Of a stretch of DNA of 64,000 nucleotides, positions 54,141 to 62,727 are shown in pieces. The notes under the pieces are model-generated. The model did no database searches and was not told where the DNA came from. It saw only the letters and a list, made by a program, of their open reading frames with translations. The translations under genes and the position numbers were made by a program. Numbering within the stretch: the stretch's first letter is position 1; the number at the start of each line of letters is the position of its first letter. Location of the stretch: assembly GCF_025751555.1 (NCBI RefSeq), contig NZ_JAOWLB010000011.1, positions 1 to 64,000 on the forward strand, read 5' to 3'. This DNA is from Ruegeria aquimaris. GTDB taxonomy: Bacteria; Pseudomonadota; Alphaproteobacteria; Rhodobacterales; Rhodobacteraceae.

Positions 54141-55154
54141 TCATTGCGCCTGCGCCAGAGCTTGCAGAACGGTGACGGCGATCATCTGGGTGACGTCATC
54201 GGCAACGCAGCCGCGTGACAGGTCGTTGGCTGGTTTGGCCAGCCCTTGCAGAACCGGACCGATGGCGGTGTACCCGCCCAGGCGCTGGGTGATCTTGTAG
54301 CCGATGTTGCCCGCGTCGAGATTGGGGAAGATCATCACATTGGCCTTCCCGGCCACCTGCGAGCCGGGCGCCTTGGACGCGCCCACCGAGGGCACAAAGG
54401 CGGCATCGAACTGCAATTCACCGTCGGCGTCCAGTTCGGGATGATCCCTGCGCAACCGTGCCAGCGCATCGGTGACCTTGGTGACGTTGGGGTGTCGCGC
54501 GCTGCCCATGGTGGAAAAGGACAGCATGGCGATCTTCGGCTCCTGCCGCAGCAGCGCCCGGCACGAGGCGGCAGAGGCGGCGGCGATGGCGGCCAGTTCC
54601 GTGGACGATGGGTCGATCACCAGCCCGCTGTCGGAATAGAGCATCGCGCGGGCATGCGCGGTGGCGCTCTCGGGCGGGTACATCAGGAAGAAGCTGGAGA
54701 CCATGGCGGCACCGGGCGCGGCGCCGATCACCTGAATGGCGGTGCGCACCACGTCGGATGTGGTGGCAACCGCGCCGCCGACCGTGCCCGCCGCGTGACC
54801 GGCCCGCACCAGCATGGCGGCATAGACAAGCGGGGTGCGGACGGCGGCAAGCGCGTCGGCCTCGGTGACGCCCTTGTGTCGCCTGAGATCGTGATAGGCC
54901 GCCGCAAACCCGGCGGTCAGCGGCGCGGTGTCGGGATCGTGGATCGACAGACCATCGCCCTCGGCCGCGCCCTGCGCTTGAAGCTCGGTCTGGATCGCGG
55001 CGGTCTGCCCGACGAGGATCACATCGGCAATCCCCGCCTTTCGGGCGGCCAGCGCCCCCGCGACAACGCGGGGGTCGCTGCCTTCGCTCAGCGCGACGGT
55101 GGCGCGCCGGGCCGGGGGTTCAGACAGCAAAAGCTCGATTGGTGTTTGTGTCAT
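54141..55154 (-). CDS. pta: Phosphate acetyltransferase
   Basis: A 337-residue Pta of the short, single-domain type, carrying VRAGHAAGTVGGAVATTSDVVRTAIQVIG, AKPMLSFSTMGSA-like MLSFSTMGSARHP and the FPNLDAGNIGYKITQRLGG box. It turns the acetyl phosphate from Xsc into acetyl-CoA. It lies 20 bases beyond the xsc stop and continues toward soeABC, 128 bases on. ATG 55154 is preferred over the GTG three bases upstream. Confidence 0.94.
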   Translation of the reverse strand: MTQTPIELLLSEPPARRATVALSEGSDPRVVAGALAARKAGIADVILVGQTAAIQTELQAQGAAEGDGLSIHDPDTAPLTAGFAAAYHDLRRHKGVTEADALAAVRTPLVYAAMLVRAGHAAGTVGGAVATTSDVVRTAIQVIGAAPGAAMVSSFFLMYPPESATAHARAMLYSDSGLVIDPSSTELAAIAAASAASCRALLRQEPKIAMLSFSTMGSARHPNVTKVTDALARLRRDHPELDADGELQFDAAFVPSVGASKAPGSQVAGKANVMIFPNLDAGNIGYKITQRLGGYTAIGPVLQGLAKPANDLSRGCVADDVTQMIAVTVLQALAQAQ

Positions 55155-55174
55155 CACCCTGGCCCCTGTTGCGC

Positions 55175-56950
55175 TCAGACCTGCTGCGGCCGCATGTCGG
55201 CCTTGTCGATCCCGGCGACGCGCACCGGTTTCTTCATGGCGTCGCGGCGGAAGGGCTCGCCCAGCTCCTGGTTGATCATCGCTTCGATCAGGGTGGTCTT
55301 GCCTGCCTTCTGGTCCTCGATGGCCTTGGCCAGGGCGGTGGTCAGCTCGTCCATGGTGCGGGCCACGACGCCTTGCAGGCCGCAGGCCTTGGCGATGCCG
55401 GCATAGCTAACCTGCTGGTCCAGTTCGGTGCCGACGAAGTTGTCGTCGAACCAGAGGGTCGAGTTGCGCTTCTCCGCGCCCCACTGATAGTTGCGGAACA
55501 CGATATGGGTGATGGCGGGCCATTGCCCGCGACCGATGGCGGTCAATTCGTTGACCGCGATGCCAAAGGCGCCGTCGCCGGAGAAGCCGACAACCGGAAC
55601 GTCGGGCTGGCCGATCTTGGCGCCGACAATCGCGGGCAGGCCGTAACCACAGGGGCCGAAGAGGCCGGGGGCCAGGTATTTGCGGCCTTCGTCAAAGTCG
55701 GGATAGGCGTTGCCGATGGCGCAGTTGTTGCCGATGTCCGACGAGATGATCGCCTCGCGCGGGAGCGCGGCCTGGATCGCGCGCCATGCCATGCGGGGGC
55801 TCATCCAGTCGGGCTTGTCGGCGCGGGCGCGTTCGTTCCAGGTGGTGCCCGGATCGTCGTCCTCGTGGGTCATCGACGACAGCTGCTGGGCCCAGGCCGA
55901 TTTGGTCTGGGCGATACGGTCCTTGCGCGCGGCGCGGCCTTCGTCGCCGGCGGTGTCGCTGAGCTGGGCCAGGATGCCACGTGCGACCTTGGCGGCGTCG
56001 CCGATGATGCCGACCGAGACCTTCTTGGTCAGGCCGATACGGTCGGGGTTGATGTCGACCTGGATGATCTTGGCATCCGCGGGCCAGTACTCCATGCCAT
56101 AGCCCGGCAGGGTCGAGAACGGGTTCAGACGGGTGCCCAGGCAGAGCACAACATCGGCGGTCTTGATCAGTTCCATCGCCGCCTTGGAGCCGTTGTAACC
56201 CAGCGGCCCGGCAAACAGCGGGTGCGAGCCGGGGAAGGCGTCGTTATGCTGGTAGCCGACGCAGACCGGCGCATCGAGACGCTCGGCCAGCGCCTTGGAG
56301 GCGGCGATGCCGCCCTTGGACAGGACCACGCCCGCGCCGTTCAGGATCACCGGGTTCTTGGCGTTCGACAGCAGTTCAGCGGCTTGCGCCACGGCCTGTT
56401 CGCCGCCCGAGGGGCGCTCGAACTCGACGATGGCGGGCAGGGCGATGTCGATGACCTGAGTCCACATGTCACGCGGGATGTTGATCTGGGCCGGGGCGCT
56501 GGCGCGCTTGGCGTTCATGATCACGCGGTTCAGGACCTCGGCCACGCGGGTGGGGTCGCGGACCTCTTCCTGATAGGCAACGCAGTCGGCGAACATGCGC
56601 ATCTGTTCCATCTCCTGGAAACCGCCCTGACCGATGGTCTTGTTGGCGGCCTGCGGGGTGACCAGCAGCAGCGGCGTGTGGTTCCAGTAGGCGGTTTTTA
56701 CGGCGGTGACGAAGTTGGTGATGCCCGGCCCGTTCTGGGCGATCATCATCGACATCTTGCCGGTCGCGCGGGTGTAGCCGTCGGCCATGAAGCCGCCCGA
56801 ACCCTCGTGCGCGCAATCCCAGAAGGTGATGCCAGCGGCGGGGAAGATATCGGAGATCGGCATCATGGCCGACCCGATGATCCCGAACGCATGCTCGATC
56901 CCATGCATCTGAAGGGTTTTGACGAAAGCTTCCTCGGTCGTCATTTTCAT
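55175..56950 (-). CDS. xsc: Sulfoacetaldehyde acetyltransferase
   Basis: A 591-residue thiamine-diphosphate enzyme. The N-terminus MKMTTEEAFVKTLQMHGIEHAFGIIGSAMMPISD is characteristic of Xsc. The cofactor-binding motif is GFSGDGAFGIAVNELTAIGRGQWPAITHIVFRNYQWGAEKRNS. It converts sulfoacetaldehyde and phosphate to acetyl phosphate and sulfite, the desulfonation step for taurine, isethionate and N-acetyltaurine. ATG 56950 has GGAGTG seven bases before it. It belongs to the tauR-xsc-pta-soeABC unit. Confidence 0.95.
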   Translation of the reverse strand: MKMTTEEAFVKTLQMHGIEHAFGIIGSAMMPISDIFPAAGITFWDCAHEGSGGFMADGYTRATGKMSMMIAQNGPGITNFVTAVKTAYWNHTPLLLVTPQAANKTIGQGGFQEMEQMRMFADCVAYQEEVRDPTRVAEVLNRVIMNAKRASAPAQINIPRDMWTQVIDIALPAIVEFERPSGGEQAVAQAAELLSNAKNPVILNGAGVVLSKGGIAASKALAERLDAPVCVGYQHNDAFPGSHPLFAGPLGYNGSKAAMELIKTADVVLCLGTRLNPFSTLPGYGMEYWPADAKIIQVDINPDRIGLTKKVSVGIIGDAAKVARGILAQLSDTAGDEGRAARKDRIAQTKSAWAQQLSSMTHEDDDPGTTWNERARADKPDWMSPRMAWRAIQAALPREAIISSDIGNNCAIGNAYPDFDEGRKYLAPGLFGPCGYGLPAIVGAKIGQPDVPVVGFSGDGAFGIAVNELTAIGRGQWPAITHIVFRNYQWGAEKRNSTLWFDDNFVGTELDQQVSYAGIAKACGLQGVVARTMDELTTALAKAIEDQKAGKTTLIEAMINQELGEPFRRDAMKKPVRVAGIDKADMRPQQV

Positions 56951-57064
56951 AAGAACGCACTCCATGCGATTGACAGGGGCCAGTGTCCTTCCGGGCATCG
57001 GCGGATTGGAGTCAGGTTTAGGCGCAAGGGGAACGTGGGCGTTAGGGCCAGAAGGGCCGTCAGC

Positions 57065-58543
57065 TTAATGCCAGTTTGGTCCGGCGTGGCGCTCTATGGC
57101 CCGGGCGATGCGTTCGATGCCCGGTGCGATGCGGTCCGTCTGGATCGAGGAATAGCCGAGCCGGTAATAGTTCGTCGGCCGGTCGGAGCCGGAAAAGAAG
57201 GTGGTGCCCGGTTCGATATGCACGCTTTCGCCGCGCAGCGACATGGCCAGCGCGCCGCAGTTCACCCCGACGGGCGCCTGCATCCAGAGCGACGAGCCGC
57301 CATAGACGCCGCGCCCGGCGATGGTCAGCCCATGCTCGGCGATGGCGCGCTCGATTTCGCGCCGCCGTTGCAGCAGCACCGATGACATGCGCCGGATCTG
57401 GGTGTCGTAATGGCCAAGCGACAGGAAATAGGCGGCGGTGCGCTGGATATGGCCCGGCGGATGGCGCAGCACCAGTGAGCGCAGCGCGCGCGCCTCGCGG
57501 ATGAACGGCTCAGATCCCACCATGTAGCCCAGCCGCAGACCCGGAAAGAGCGATTTCGAGAAACTGCCGACATAGATGACCCGCCCGTCGCTGTCGAAAG
57601 ATTTCAGCGCGGGCGAGGGTGACCCCAGAAAGGCCAGTTCAAACTCGTAATCGTCCTCGACGATCATCGCGTCGATTTCGCGGGCGCGTTCCAGCAGCCG
57701 GTGCCGACGCGACACCGGCATGGTGGCGGTGGTCGGGCTCTGATGGCTGGGTGTGGTAAAGATCACGTCGGTATCTTCGGGGATCTCCTCGGGCGGGAGG
57801 CCGTCGAGATCGACCCGGATCGGAACCAGATTGCATCGCGACTGGATCAGCAATTCGCGCAGGGCATAGTAACACGGATCCTCGATTGCGGCCTTGCGTC
57901 GCCGGTTCAGCAACACCCGCGCCGCCAGCCAGAGCGCATTCTGGGCGCCGAGCGTGATCAGGATCTCTTCGGGCCGGGCCGAGATGCCGCGCCGGGGCAG
58001 GGTGTGGCGGGCGATGAACTCGATCAGCAGCGGATCGTCCTGGTCCACGTAATCGGCGGTGAGCGAGGCGAAATCCTTTTGCCCCAGCGCGCGCACGGCG
58101 CAGAGCCGCCAGTTGGCGTGATCGAACAGGGTCGGATCGGCCTGACCATAGATGAACGGATAGCGGTAGCTGCGCCAGTCCGCCGGTTTCTGGAGCGTGT
58201 CGCCGCCGGTGAACTTGCGCGCGATGGCCCGGTTCCAGTCGACGGTTTCCTGATCGCGTTGCGGCGGTGCATAGCTGGGCGGGATCGGGGCGTTTTCGGA
58301 CACGAAATAGCCCGAGCGCCCGCGGGAGGTGAGATAATCGTTTGCCAGAAGCTCGGTATAGGCCAGCGTCACCGTGATCCGGCTGACGCCCAGATGGGTG
58401 GCCAGCCGCCGCGACGAGGGCAGTTTTTCTCCCATGTGGAAGCGGCCCGACAGGATGCCCTCGGCGATCATCTGCTGGATCTGCGCCTGCAAGGTGCCCT
58501 GTGCGCCCTGCTTGAGAAAGAAGGTTTCGACGGGTATGGCCAT
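57065..58543 (-). CDS. tauR: TauR, MocR-type taurine regulator
   Basis: A 492-residue MocR/GntR regulator. The N-terminal winged helix (GRFHMGEKLPSSRRLATHLGVSRITVTLAYTELLANDYL) is fused to an aminotransferase-like domain with the PLP lysine in GSFSKSLFPGLRLGYMVG and IVEDDYEFEL. TauR activates taurine genes in Rhodobacter when PLP and taurine bind. It stands 114 bases upstream of xsc in the same direction, and its own promoter carries TTGGACTTAT direct repeats, so autoregulation is likely. Confidence 0.92.
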   Translation of the reverse strand: MAIPVETFFLKQGAQGTLQAQIQQMIAEGILSGRFHMGEKLPSSRRLATHLGVSRITVTLAYTELLANDYLTSRGRSGYFVSENAPIPPSYAPPQRDQETVDWNRAIARKFTGGDTLQKPADWRSYRYPFIYGQADPTLFDHANWRLCAVRALGQKDFASLTADYVDQDDPLLIEFIARHTLPRRGISARPEEILITLGAQNALWLAARVLLNRRRKAAIEDPCYYALRELLIQSRCNLVPIRVDLDGLPPEEIPEDTDVIFTTPSHQSPTTATMPVSRRHRLLERAREIDAMIVEDDYEFELAFLGSPSPALKSFDSDGRVIYVGSFSKSLFPGLRLGYMVGSEPFIREARALRSLVLRHPPGHIQRTAAYFLSLGHYDTQIRRMSSVLLQRRREIERAIAEHGLTIAGRGVYGGSSLWMQAPVGVNCGALAMSLRGESVHIEPGTTFFSGSDRPTNYYRLGYSSIQTDRIAPGIERIARAIERHAGPNWH

Positions 58544-58557
58544 GGCATCAGCCTATA

Positions 58558-58589
58558 TTGGACTTATGCCAGGTACAATTTGGACTTAT
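58558..58589. promoter_or_regulatory. TauR direct-repeat operator
   Basis: TTGGACTTAT occurs at 58558-58567 and 58580-58589, exactly 22 bases (about two helical turns) apart, with a looser copy CTGGCCTTAT at 58639-58648. The repeat is close to the CTGGACYTAA direct repeat described for TauR in Rhodobacter. It lies 15 bases upstream of the tauR start. Confidence 0.6.
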
Positions 58590-58692
58590 CGCGACATGGC
58601 AAGCATTTTCCCCTGTTGGCGTCAGGATTGACATCCAACTGGCCTTATGCCGGACCGGAAGAAAGGACTTGCGCGGCTCAACGATTCTATAT

Positions 58693-58708
58693 AACTAGTT
58701 TTGTAGTT
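58693..58708. promoter_or_regulatory. ArsR-type operator
   Basis: AACTA (58693-58697) and TAGTT (58704-58708) form an inverted repeat with a six-base centre, 17 bases ahead of the regulator's start and in the only AT-rich part of the gap. This is the usual place for an ArsR/SmtB autorepression site. Confidence 0.5.
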
Positions 58709-58724
58709 TAATGAGGTGGCGACG

Positions 58725-59042
58725 ATGTGGAAAACGGCGGCCGAGGGATTTAACGCCATGGGGTCGGAGGCGCGGCTGAAGGTGCTGCGCGTGCTGATCC
58801 GGGCCGGGCGACCGGGCCTCTCGGTGGGAGATATTCAGGCGCGGACGGGGATTCCGGCCTCGACCCTGGCGCATCACCTGAAGGCGCTGACCGCAGGCGG
58901 CGTGATCGAGCAGGAGCGTATAGGGCGGACGACCATAAACCGCGCCTCGTACGAACGTCTGGATGCGCTGGCACGTTTCATCCTGGCCGAATGCTGTGTC
59001 GATCAGGGAGTTGTATCGGAGAAGGAGACGGAACATGGCTGA
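58725..59042 (+). CDS. ArsR/SmtB family regulator
   Basis: A 105-residue winged-helix repressor. The recognition region is LSVGDIQARTGIPASTLAHHLKALTAGGVIEQERIGRTTINRA. A CC pair in ILAECCVDQ near the C-terminus is the most likely thiol/arsenite site, in place of the classic ELCVCDL motif, which is absent. ATG 58725 has GAGGTG upstream; a GTG nine bases earlier is possible. It overlaps the ArsP-like permease gene by eight bases, suggesting that it controls it. Confidence 0.9.
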   Translation: MWKTAAEGFNAMGSEARLKVLRVLIRAGRPGLSVGDIQARTGIPASTLAHHLKALTAGGVIEQERIGRTTINRASYERLDALARFILAECCVDQGVVSEKETEHG

Positions 59043-60066
59043 GATGGCCCATCCCACGACCCAGCCGCTGCGCCGCGTCCGGGCTGCGTTGAAGACCCCC
59101 TGGGCGCTGAGCGCGGCGTTGCTGGTGGCGGTTGCGGTGCTGGATCCGCAGAACCTGAGTACCGTGTCGGTGTTTGCGGTGCGGGCGCTGGGGCATACCG
59201 CGCAATACATCCTGTTTGCGGTACTGCTCCTGGCCTATCTCAAGGCGACAGGGGCCGAGGTGCTGGTGGCGCGCGCCTTTGAGGGGCGCGAGACGCGGAT
59301 GATCGTGCTGGCGGCGCTGTTTGGCGGGCTGGCGCCGTTCTGTTCCTGCGAGGTGATCCCGTTCATCGCCGGGCTGCTGGCGCTGGGCGCGCCCTTGTCG
59401 GCGGTCATGGCCTTCTGGCTGAGCTCGCCGCTGATTGATCCGCCGACGCTGTTGATCACGGCGGGGGCGCTGGGCTGGCCCTTTGCCATCGGCAAGGCGG
59501 TGGCGGCGGTGGGGCTGGGCTTGTTTGGCGGGTTCGTGGTGCGGGCGCTGTCGCGGGGCGGTGCGCTGGCCGATCCGCTGCGGTTTTACAAGCGCGCGGG
59601 CTGCTGCGGCTGCGGGGCGCCGAAACCGGTTGCGCCGGTGTGGCGGTTCTGGACCGAGGCGGACCGTATCGCGGTGTTTCGCGAGGAGTTTCTGAGCAAC
59701 GCGCTGTTCCTGCTGAAATGGCTGGCGCTGGCTTATGTGATCGAGGCGCTGTTGGTCGAATACGTCCCGGCAGAGGTGATCGCCGGGCTGGTCGGTGGCG
59801 AGGGGCTGTTGCCGATCGTCATTGCGGCGCTGGTGGGCATGCCGGCCTATCTGAACTCTTACGTGGCGCCGCCGCTGTTGGCGGGGCTGACCGAGCAGGG
59901 GATGACGGCGGGTGCTGCGATGGCGTTCATGGTGGCGGGCGCGGTCAGTTCGGTACCGGCGATGGCGGCGGTCTGGTCGCTGGTCAAGCCAAGGGTCTTT
60001 GCGCTGTATCTGGGGCTGGGGATCACCGGCGCGGTGATCGCCGGTGTTCTGTTCCAGATGATCTGA
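59035..60066 (+). CDS. Permease of UPF0718 (YraQ/ArsP-like)
   Basis: A 343-residue inner-membrane permease with about ten helices. The family signature is LAPFCSCEVIPFIAGLLALGAPLSAVMAFWLSSPLIDPP. A cysteine-rich cytoplasmic loop KRAGCCGCGAPKP follows near residue 185. In Campylobacter and others, ArsP of this family exports trivalent organoarsenicals through cysteine-dependent transport. Cotranscription with an ArsR repressor supports such a role, but other metal or thiol compounds are possible. Confidence 0.85.
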   Translation: MAEMAHPTTQPLRRVRAALKTPWALSAALLVAVAVLDPQNLSTVSVFAVRALGHTAQYILFAVLLLAYLKATGAEVLVARAFEGRETRMIVLAALFGGLAPFCSCEVIPFIAGLLALGAPLSAVMAFWLSSPLIDPPTLLITAGALGWPFAIGKAVAAVGLGLFGGFVVRALSRGGALADPLRFYKRAGCCGCGAPKPVAPVWRFWTEADRIAVFREEFLSNALFLLKWLALAYVIEALLVEYVPAEVIAGLVGGEGLLPIVIAALVGMPAYLNSYVAPPLLAGLTEQGMTAGAAMAFMVAGAVSSVPAMAAVWSLVKPRVFALYLGLGITGAVIAGVLFQMI

Positions 60067-60072
60067 GCCCGG

Positions 60073-60465
60073 TTACTGCCCCGCGCAATGCTGGGGCAGT
60101 TTCAGCCGGTACCGCGCCTCGCGGCTGGTCACGTAGACCCGTTTTTCGACACAGGCTGTGGTGGTGATCGCGTTGGCAATCGGCCCGTCGGTGGTGGAGA
60201 TCGAGATGGCATGCCCATTGGGCAGCCGGACCGAGACCACGGCGCCCTTGTTGAGGTCACCGTTGACAGCCACCGCCGAGAGCACGTCGAGGGTCAGGAA
60301 GGCCTCGTGCTCGTGGTCTTCCTCGCCGCGGCCGAAGAAGAACAGCGTGAGCAGGATTGCCACGATGAGAGCCGCCGCCGCCAGGAAGGCGCCACGGGTC
60401 TGGAAGAAGGCATAGACCGAGACCGCGCGGTGCGGTCCGATCAGTTTGGACAGGATGTCTAGCAT
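60073..60465 (-). CDS. Hypothetical single-helix membrane protein
   Basis: A 130-residue protein of unknown function. A cytoplasmic N-terminus (LDILSKLIGPHRAVSVYAFFQTR) precedes one membrane helix (FLAAAALIVAILLTLFFF). The soluble C-terminal 75 residues contain ISISTTDG, CVEKRVYVTSRE and a final Cys. It ends seven bases from the ArsP-like gene, convergent with it, and is downstream of trcR in the same direction. No known domain is recognised. The ATG at 60465 is preferred over a TTG 12 bases earlier. Confidence 0.65.
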   Translation of the reverse strand: MLDILSKLIGPHRAVSVYAFFQTRGAFLAAAALIVAILLTLFFFGRGEEDHEHEAFLTLDVLSAVAVNGDLNKGAVVSVRLPNGHAISISTTDGPIANAITTTACVEKRVYVTSREARYRLKLPQHCAGQ

Positions 60466-60513
60466 GGGATCTTGCAAGTAAGAACCCCGGCCAGTTGGCC
60501 GGGGCGTGTCGGG

Positions 60514-61290
60514 TCAGCGGCGCGGATCGTCTTCGTCTTCGTCGTCGTGATCGCCGCCCTTGGGCAGGTTGAAGAAGCTGTCGGCATCCACGATGGGGCC
60601 GTGATCGTCATCGTCGTCATCGCTGGTGTCGATCGGCTCGGAGAGCGAGAAATTCTCCAGCCCTTCGATGGCGGTCGGGATGCGGGGGCCGGTGTCCATG
60701 CCCAGCGACTGTTCGGTCGAAACCAGCTTGCGGCGTTCGTCGTCGCTCATCACGCCGCCTTCGGCGGCTTTCTTGGCGGCGGCCTTTTGCACCACCGAGT
60801 CCAGTTCGGACTGGCGGCAGAGGCCCAGCGCCACCGGGTCGATGGGCTGCATGTTGGAGATGTTCCAGTGGGTGCGCTCGCGGATCGACTGGATCGTCGG
60901 CTTGGTGGTGCCCACAAGTTTGGCGATCTGGCCGTCCGACAGTTCCGGGTGGAACTTGACCAGCCACAGGATCGCGTTCGGGCGGTCCTGGCGTTTCGAC
61001 AGCGGGGTGTAGCGCGGGCCGCGACGCTTTTCCTCGCCCGAGGCAGCGGGGTTGAACTTGAGCTTGAGCTTGTGCAGCGGGTTGTTCTGCGCCTTGTCGA
61101 TCTCTTCCTGGGTCAGCTGGTTGTTGGCGATCGGGTCGAAGCCCTTGACGCCTGCGGCCACATCGCCATCGGCGATGCCCTGGATCTCCAGTTCGTGCAT
61201 GCCGACGAAGTCGGCGATCTGCTTGAAACTGATCGTCGTGTTGTCAACCAGCCAGACGGCGGTCGCCTTGGCCATCAAAGGTTTTGCCAT
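60514..61290 (-). CDS. trcR: Cell cycle regulator TrcR (DUF1013)
   Basis: A 258-residue alphaproteobacterial DUF1013 protein. It starts MAKPLMAKATAVWLVDNTTISFKQIADFVGMHELEIQGIADGD and includes the helix-turn-helix segment LSDGQIAKLVGTTKPTIQSIRERTHWN. The C-terminal end is an acidic run (SDDDDDDHGP and GGDHDDEDEDDPRR). The family is known as the cell-cycle transcriptional regulator TrcR and is restricted to alphaproteobacteria. The AAGGAG site just before ATG 61290 fixes the start. Confidence 0.9.
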   Translation of the reverse strand: MAKPLMAKATAVWLVDNTTISFKQIADFVGMHELEIQGIADGDVAAGVKGFDPIANNQLTQEEIDKAQNNPLHKLKLKFNPAASGEEKRRGPRYTPLSKRQDRPNAILWLVKFHPELSDGQIAKLVGTTKPTIQSIRERTHWNISNMQPIDPVALGLCRQSELDSVVQKAAAKKAAEGGVMSDDERRKLVSTEQSLGMDTGPRIPTAIEGLENFSLSEPIDTSDDDDDDHGPIVDADSFFNLPKGGDHDDEDEDDPRR

Positions 61291-61418
61291 GGCTTGTCTC
61301 CTTGCGAATACATCTCTCCCGTCGCCGGAATTCGGCTGCCCCGGGGTCTTGGGGCGGTTTCCGTTGTCGGGGAACTCCGGCTGTATATAGTCGGGCTGGG
61401 CAGATAAGGAAAGAGCGA

Positions 61419-62048
61419 ATGCGCTGGCTGATTCTCTGGGTTCTAAGCGCGGTTTCGGCATTCGCCGATGGCGAGAAAGCGGGCCAGTTCGACTATTACG
61501 TGCTGTCGCTCAGCTGGTCGCCGAACTGGTGCGAGACCACGGGCGATGCGCGCGGCGAGGACCAGTGCAGCCCGCGTCATGACCATGGCTGGATCCTGCA
61601 TGGCCTTTGGCCGCAGTATCAGTATGGCTGGCCTTCTTATTGCCGCACGGCCGAGGCGCCGCCCTCGCGCCAGATGACGGCGGAAATGGCCGATATTCAG
61701 GGCAGTTCGGGCCTTGCCTGGCATCAGTGGAAGAAACACGGCACCTGTACGGGGCTGAGCGCGCAGAACTATTTCGACCTGTCGCGTGAGGCCTATGACA
61801 GCGTGGTCCGGCCCGAGGTGTTCCGGCGGCTGGACCGCACGGTGCAACTGCCCGCGCGGGTGGTGGAAGAGGCGTTCCTGAAGGCCAATCCGAACCTGGA
61901 ACGCGACATGCTGACGGTGACCTGCAGCGGACGCTACATCGCCGAGGTGCGCATCTGCCTGTCAAACAGCCTGAAACCGGTTCCGTGCGGCCGCGACGTG
62001 GTGCGCGACTGCCGCACTGAAGACGCGCTGCTGTACGCGATTCGCTGA
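61419..62048 (+). CDS. Ribonuclease T2 family protein
   Basis: A 209-residue exported endoribonuclease. The signal peptide is short (MRWLILWVLSAVSAFA). The two catalytic conserved segments are HGWILHGLWPQYQYGWPSYC and WHQWKKHGTCTGL, giving the His-Glu-Lys-His active site. Cysteines in the mature part are consistent with disulfides outside the cytoplasm. RNase T2 proteins in gamma- and alphaproteobacteria scavenge RNA in the periplasm. Confidence 0.93.
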   Translation: MRWLILWVLSAVSAFADGEKAGQFDYYVLSLSWSPNWCETTGDARGEDQCSPRHDHGWILHGLWPQYQYGWPSYCRTAEAPPSRQMTAEMADIQGSSGLAWHQWKKHGTCTGLSAQNYFDLSREAYDSVVRPEVFRRLDRTVQLPARVVEEAFLKANPNLERDMLTVTCSGRYIAEVRICLSNSLKPVPCGRDVVRDCRTEDALLYAIR

Positions 62049-62055
62049 GAGCGGG

Positions 62056-62544
62056 TCAGCCCTGTTCCTTTTGGCAGGTGCGGGCGTATTCCAGCGCCTT
62101 GGCGGTTCCCTTGAGGTCGATTGCCATGACCTGCTGACCGCTTACACCATAGACGGTCATCACCTTGCGCTGGGCGATGGCGTGCACGAATTCGCGGTCG
62201 GTGAAGAACACGGTCGCGCCGCGCACCTTGCCCTGTTTCGCGCCAATCGCGGTGGCTTCGAACTTCTCCCCGTCCAGGTCGAAGGTGACGGGGTAGCTTT
62301 TGCCGTCTTCGATCTCGCCCTAGGCCTTGTTGTAGACGGTGAAATAGCCGCGATTGCCCGAGGCGTCATAGCCGAGGCGGACAATCGAGAGATCCTGATA
62401 GACGGTCTGGATCAGGCAGCCGTTGCCAAGGGCGGGGTCCACCATCAGGTTCCAGCCATGCACGAACCCCTTGTCGATCAGCTCTTGCGACCAAGCGGCG
62501 GTGGCGGTTGTGGCGGCGAGGGCAAGGGCAAGAATGCGCATCAT
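62056..62544 (-). pseudogene. Conserved small secreted protein broken by an amber codon
   Basis: A 163-codon reading frame with signal peptide (RILALALAATTATAAWS) is interrupted by TAG at codon 75 (62320-62322). After the stop the same frame continues without other stops for 87 codons, ending in LEYARTCQKEQG. Sequence on both sides is of one piece (VYNKA*GEIEDGKSY), so the TAG most likely replaced TGG or CAG in a once intact gene. The family is not recognised. It could be a true pseudogene, a sequencing error or, less likely, read-through. Confidence 0.7.
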
Positions 62545-62727
62545 CGGGACATCTCCGGGCGGTGAATGAGGCTTTATCCTTACCTAGCCGCAAAGCGGGT
62601 GGGACAAAAGGAAAACCCCGCCGGGCGTTACCGATTTCCTAGGGCAGGATTGGGCGCGTATCTCATGATATGACCATCGGTTCGGCGCCGGGGAGTAACC
62701 CGGCAGGCCAAGGGTCGACTGGCGCGG

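Noticed and set aside
55139-57385. 748-residue open frame on the plus strand across xsc
   Set aside because: Antisense shadow of xsc, rich in Gly, Ala, Asp and His as expected from third-position GC bias; xsc is clearly coding.
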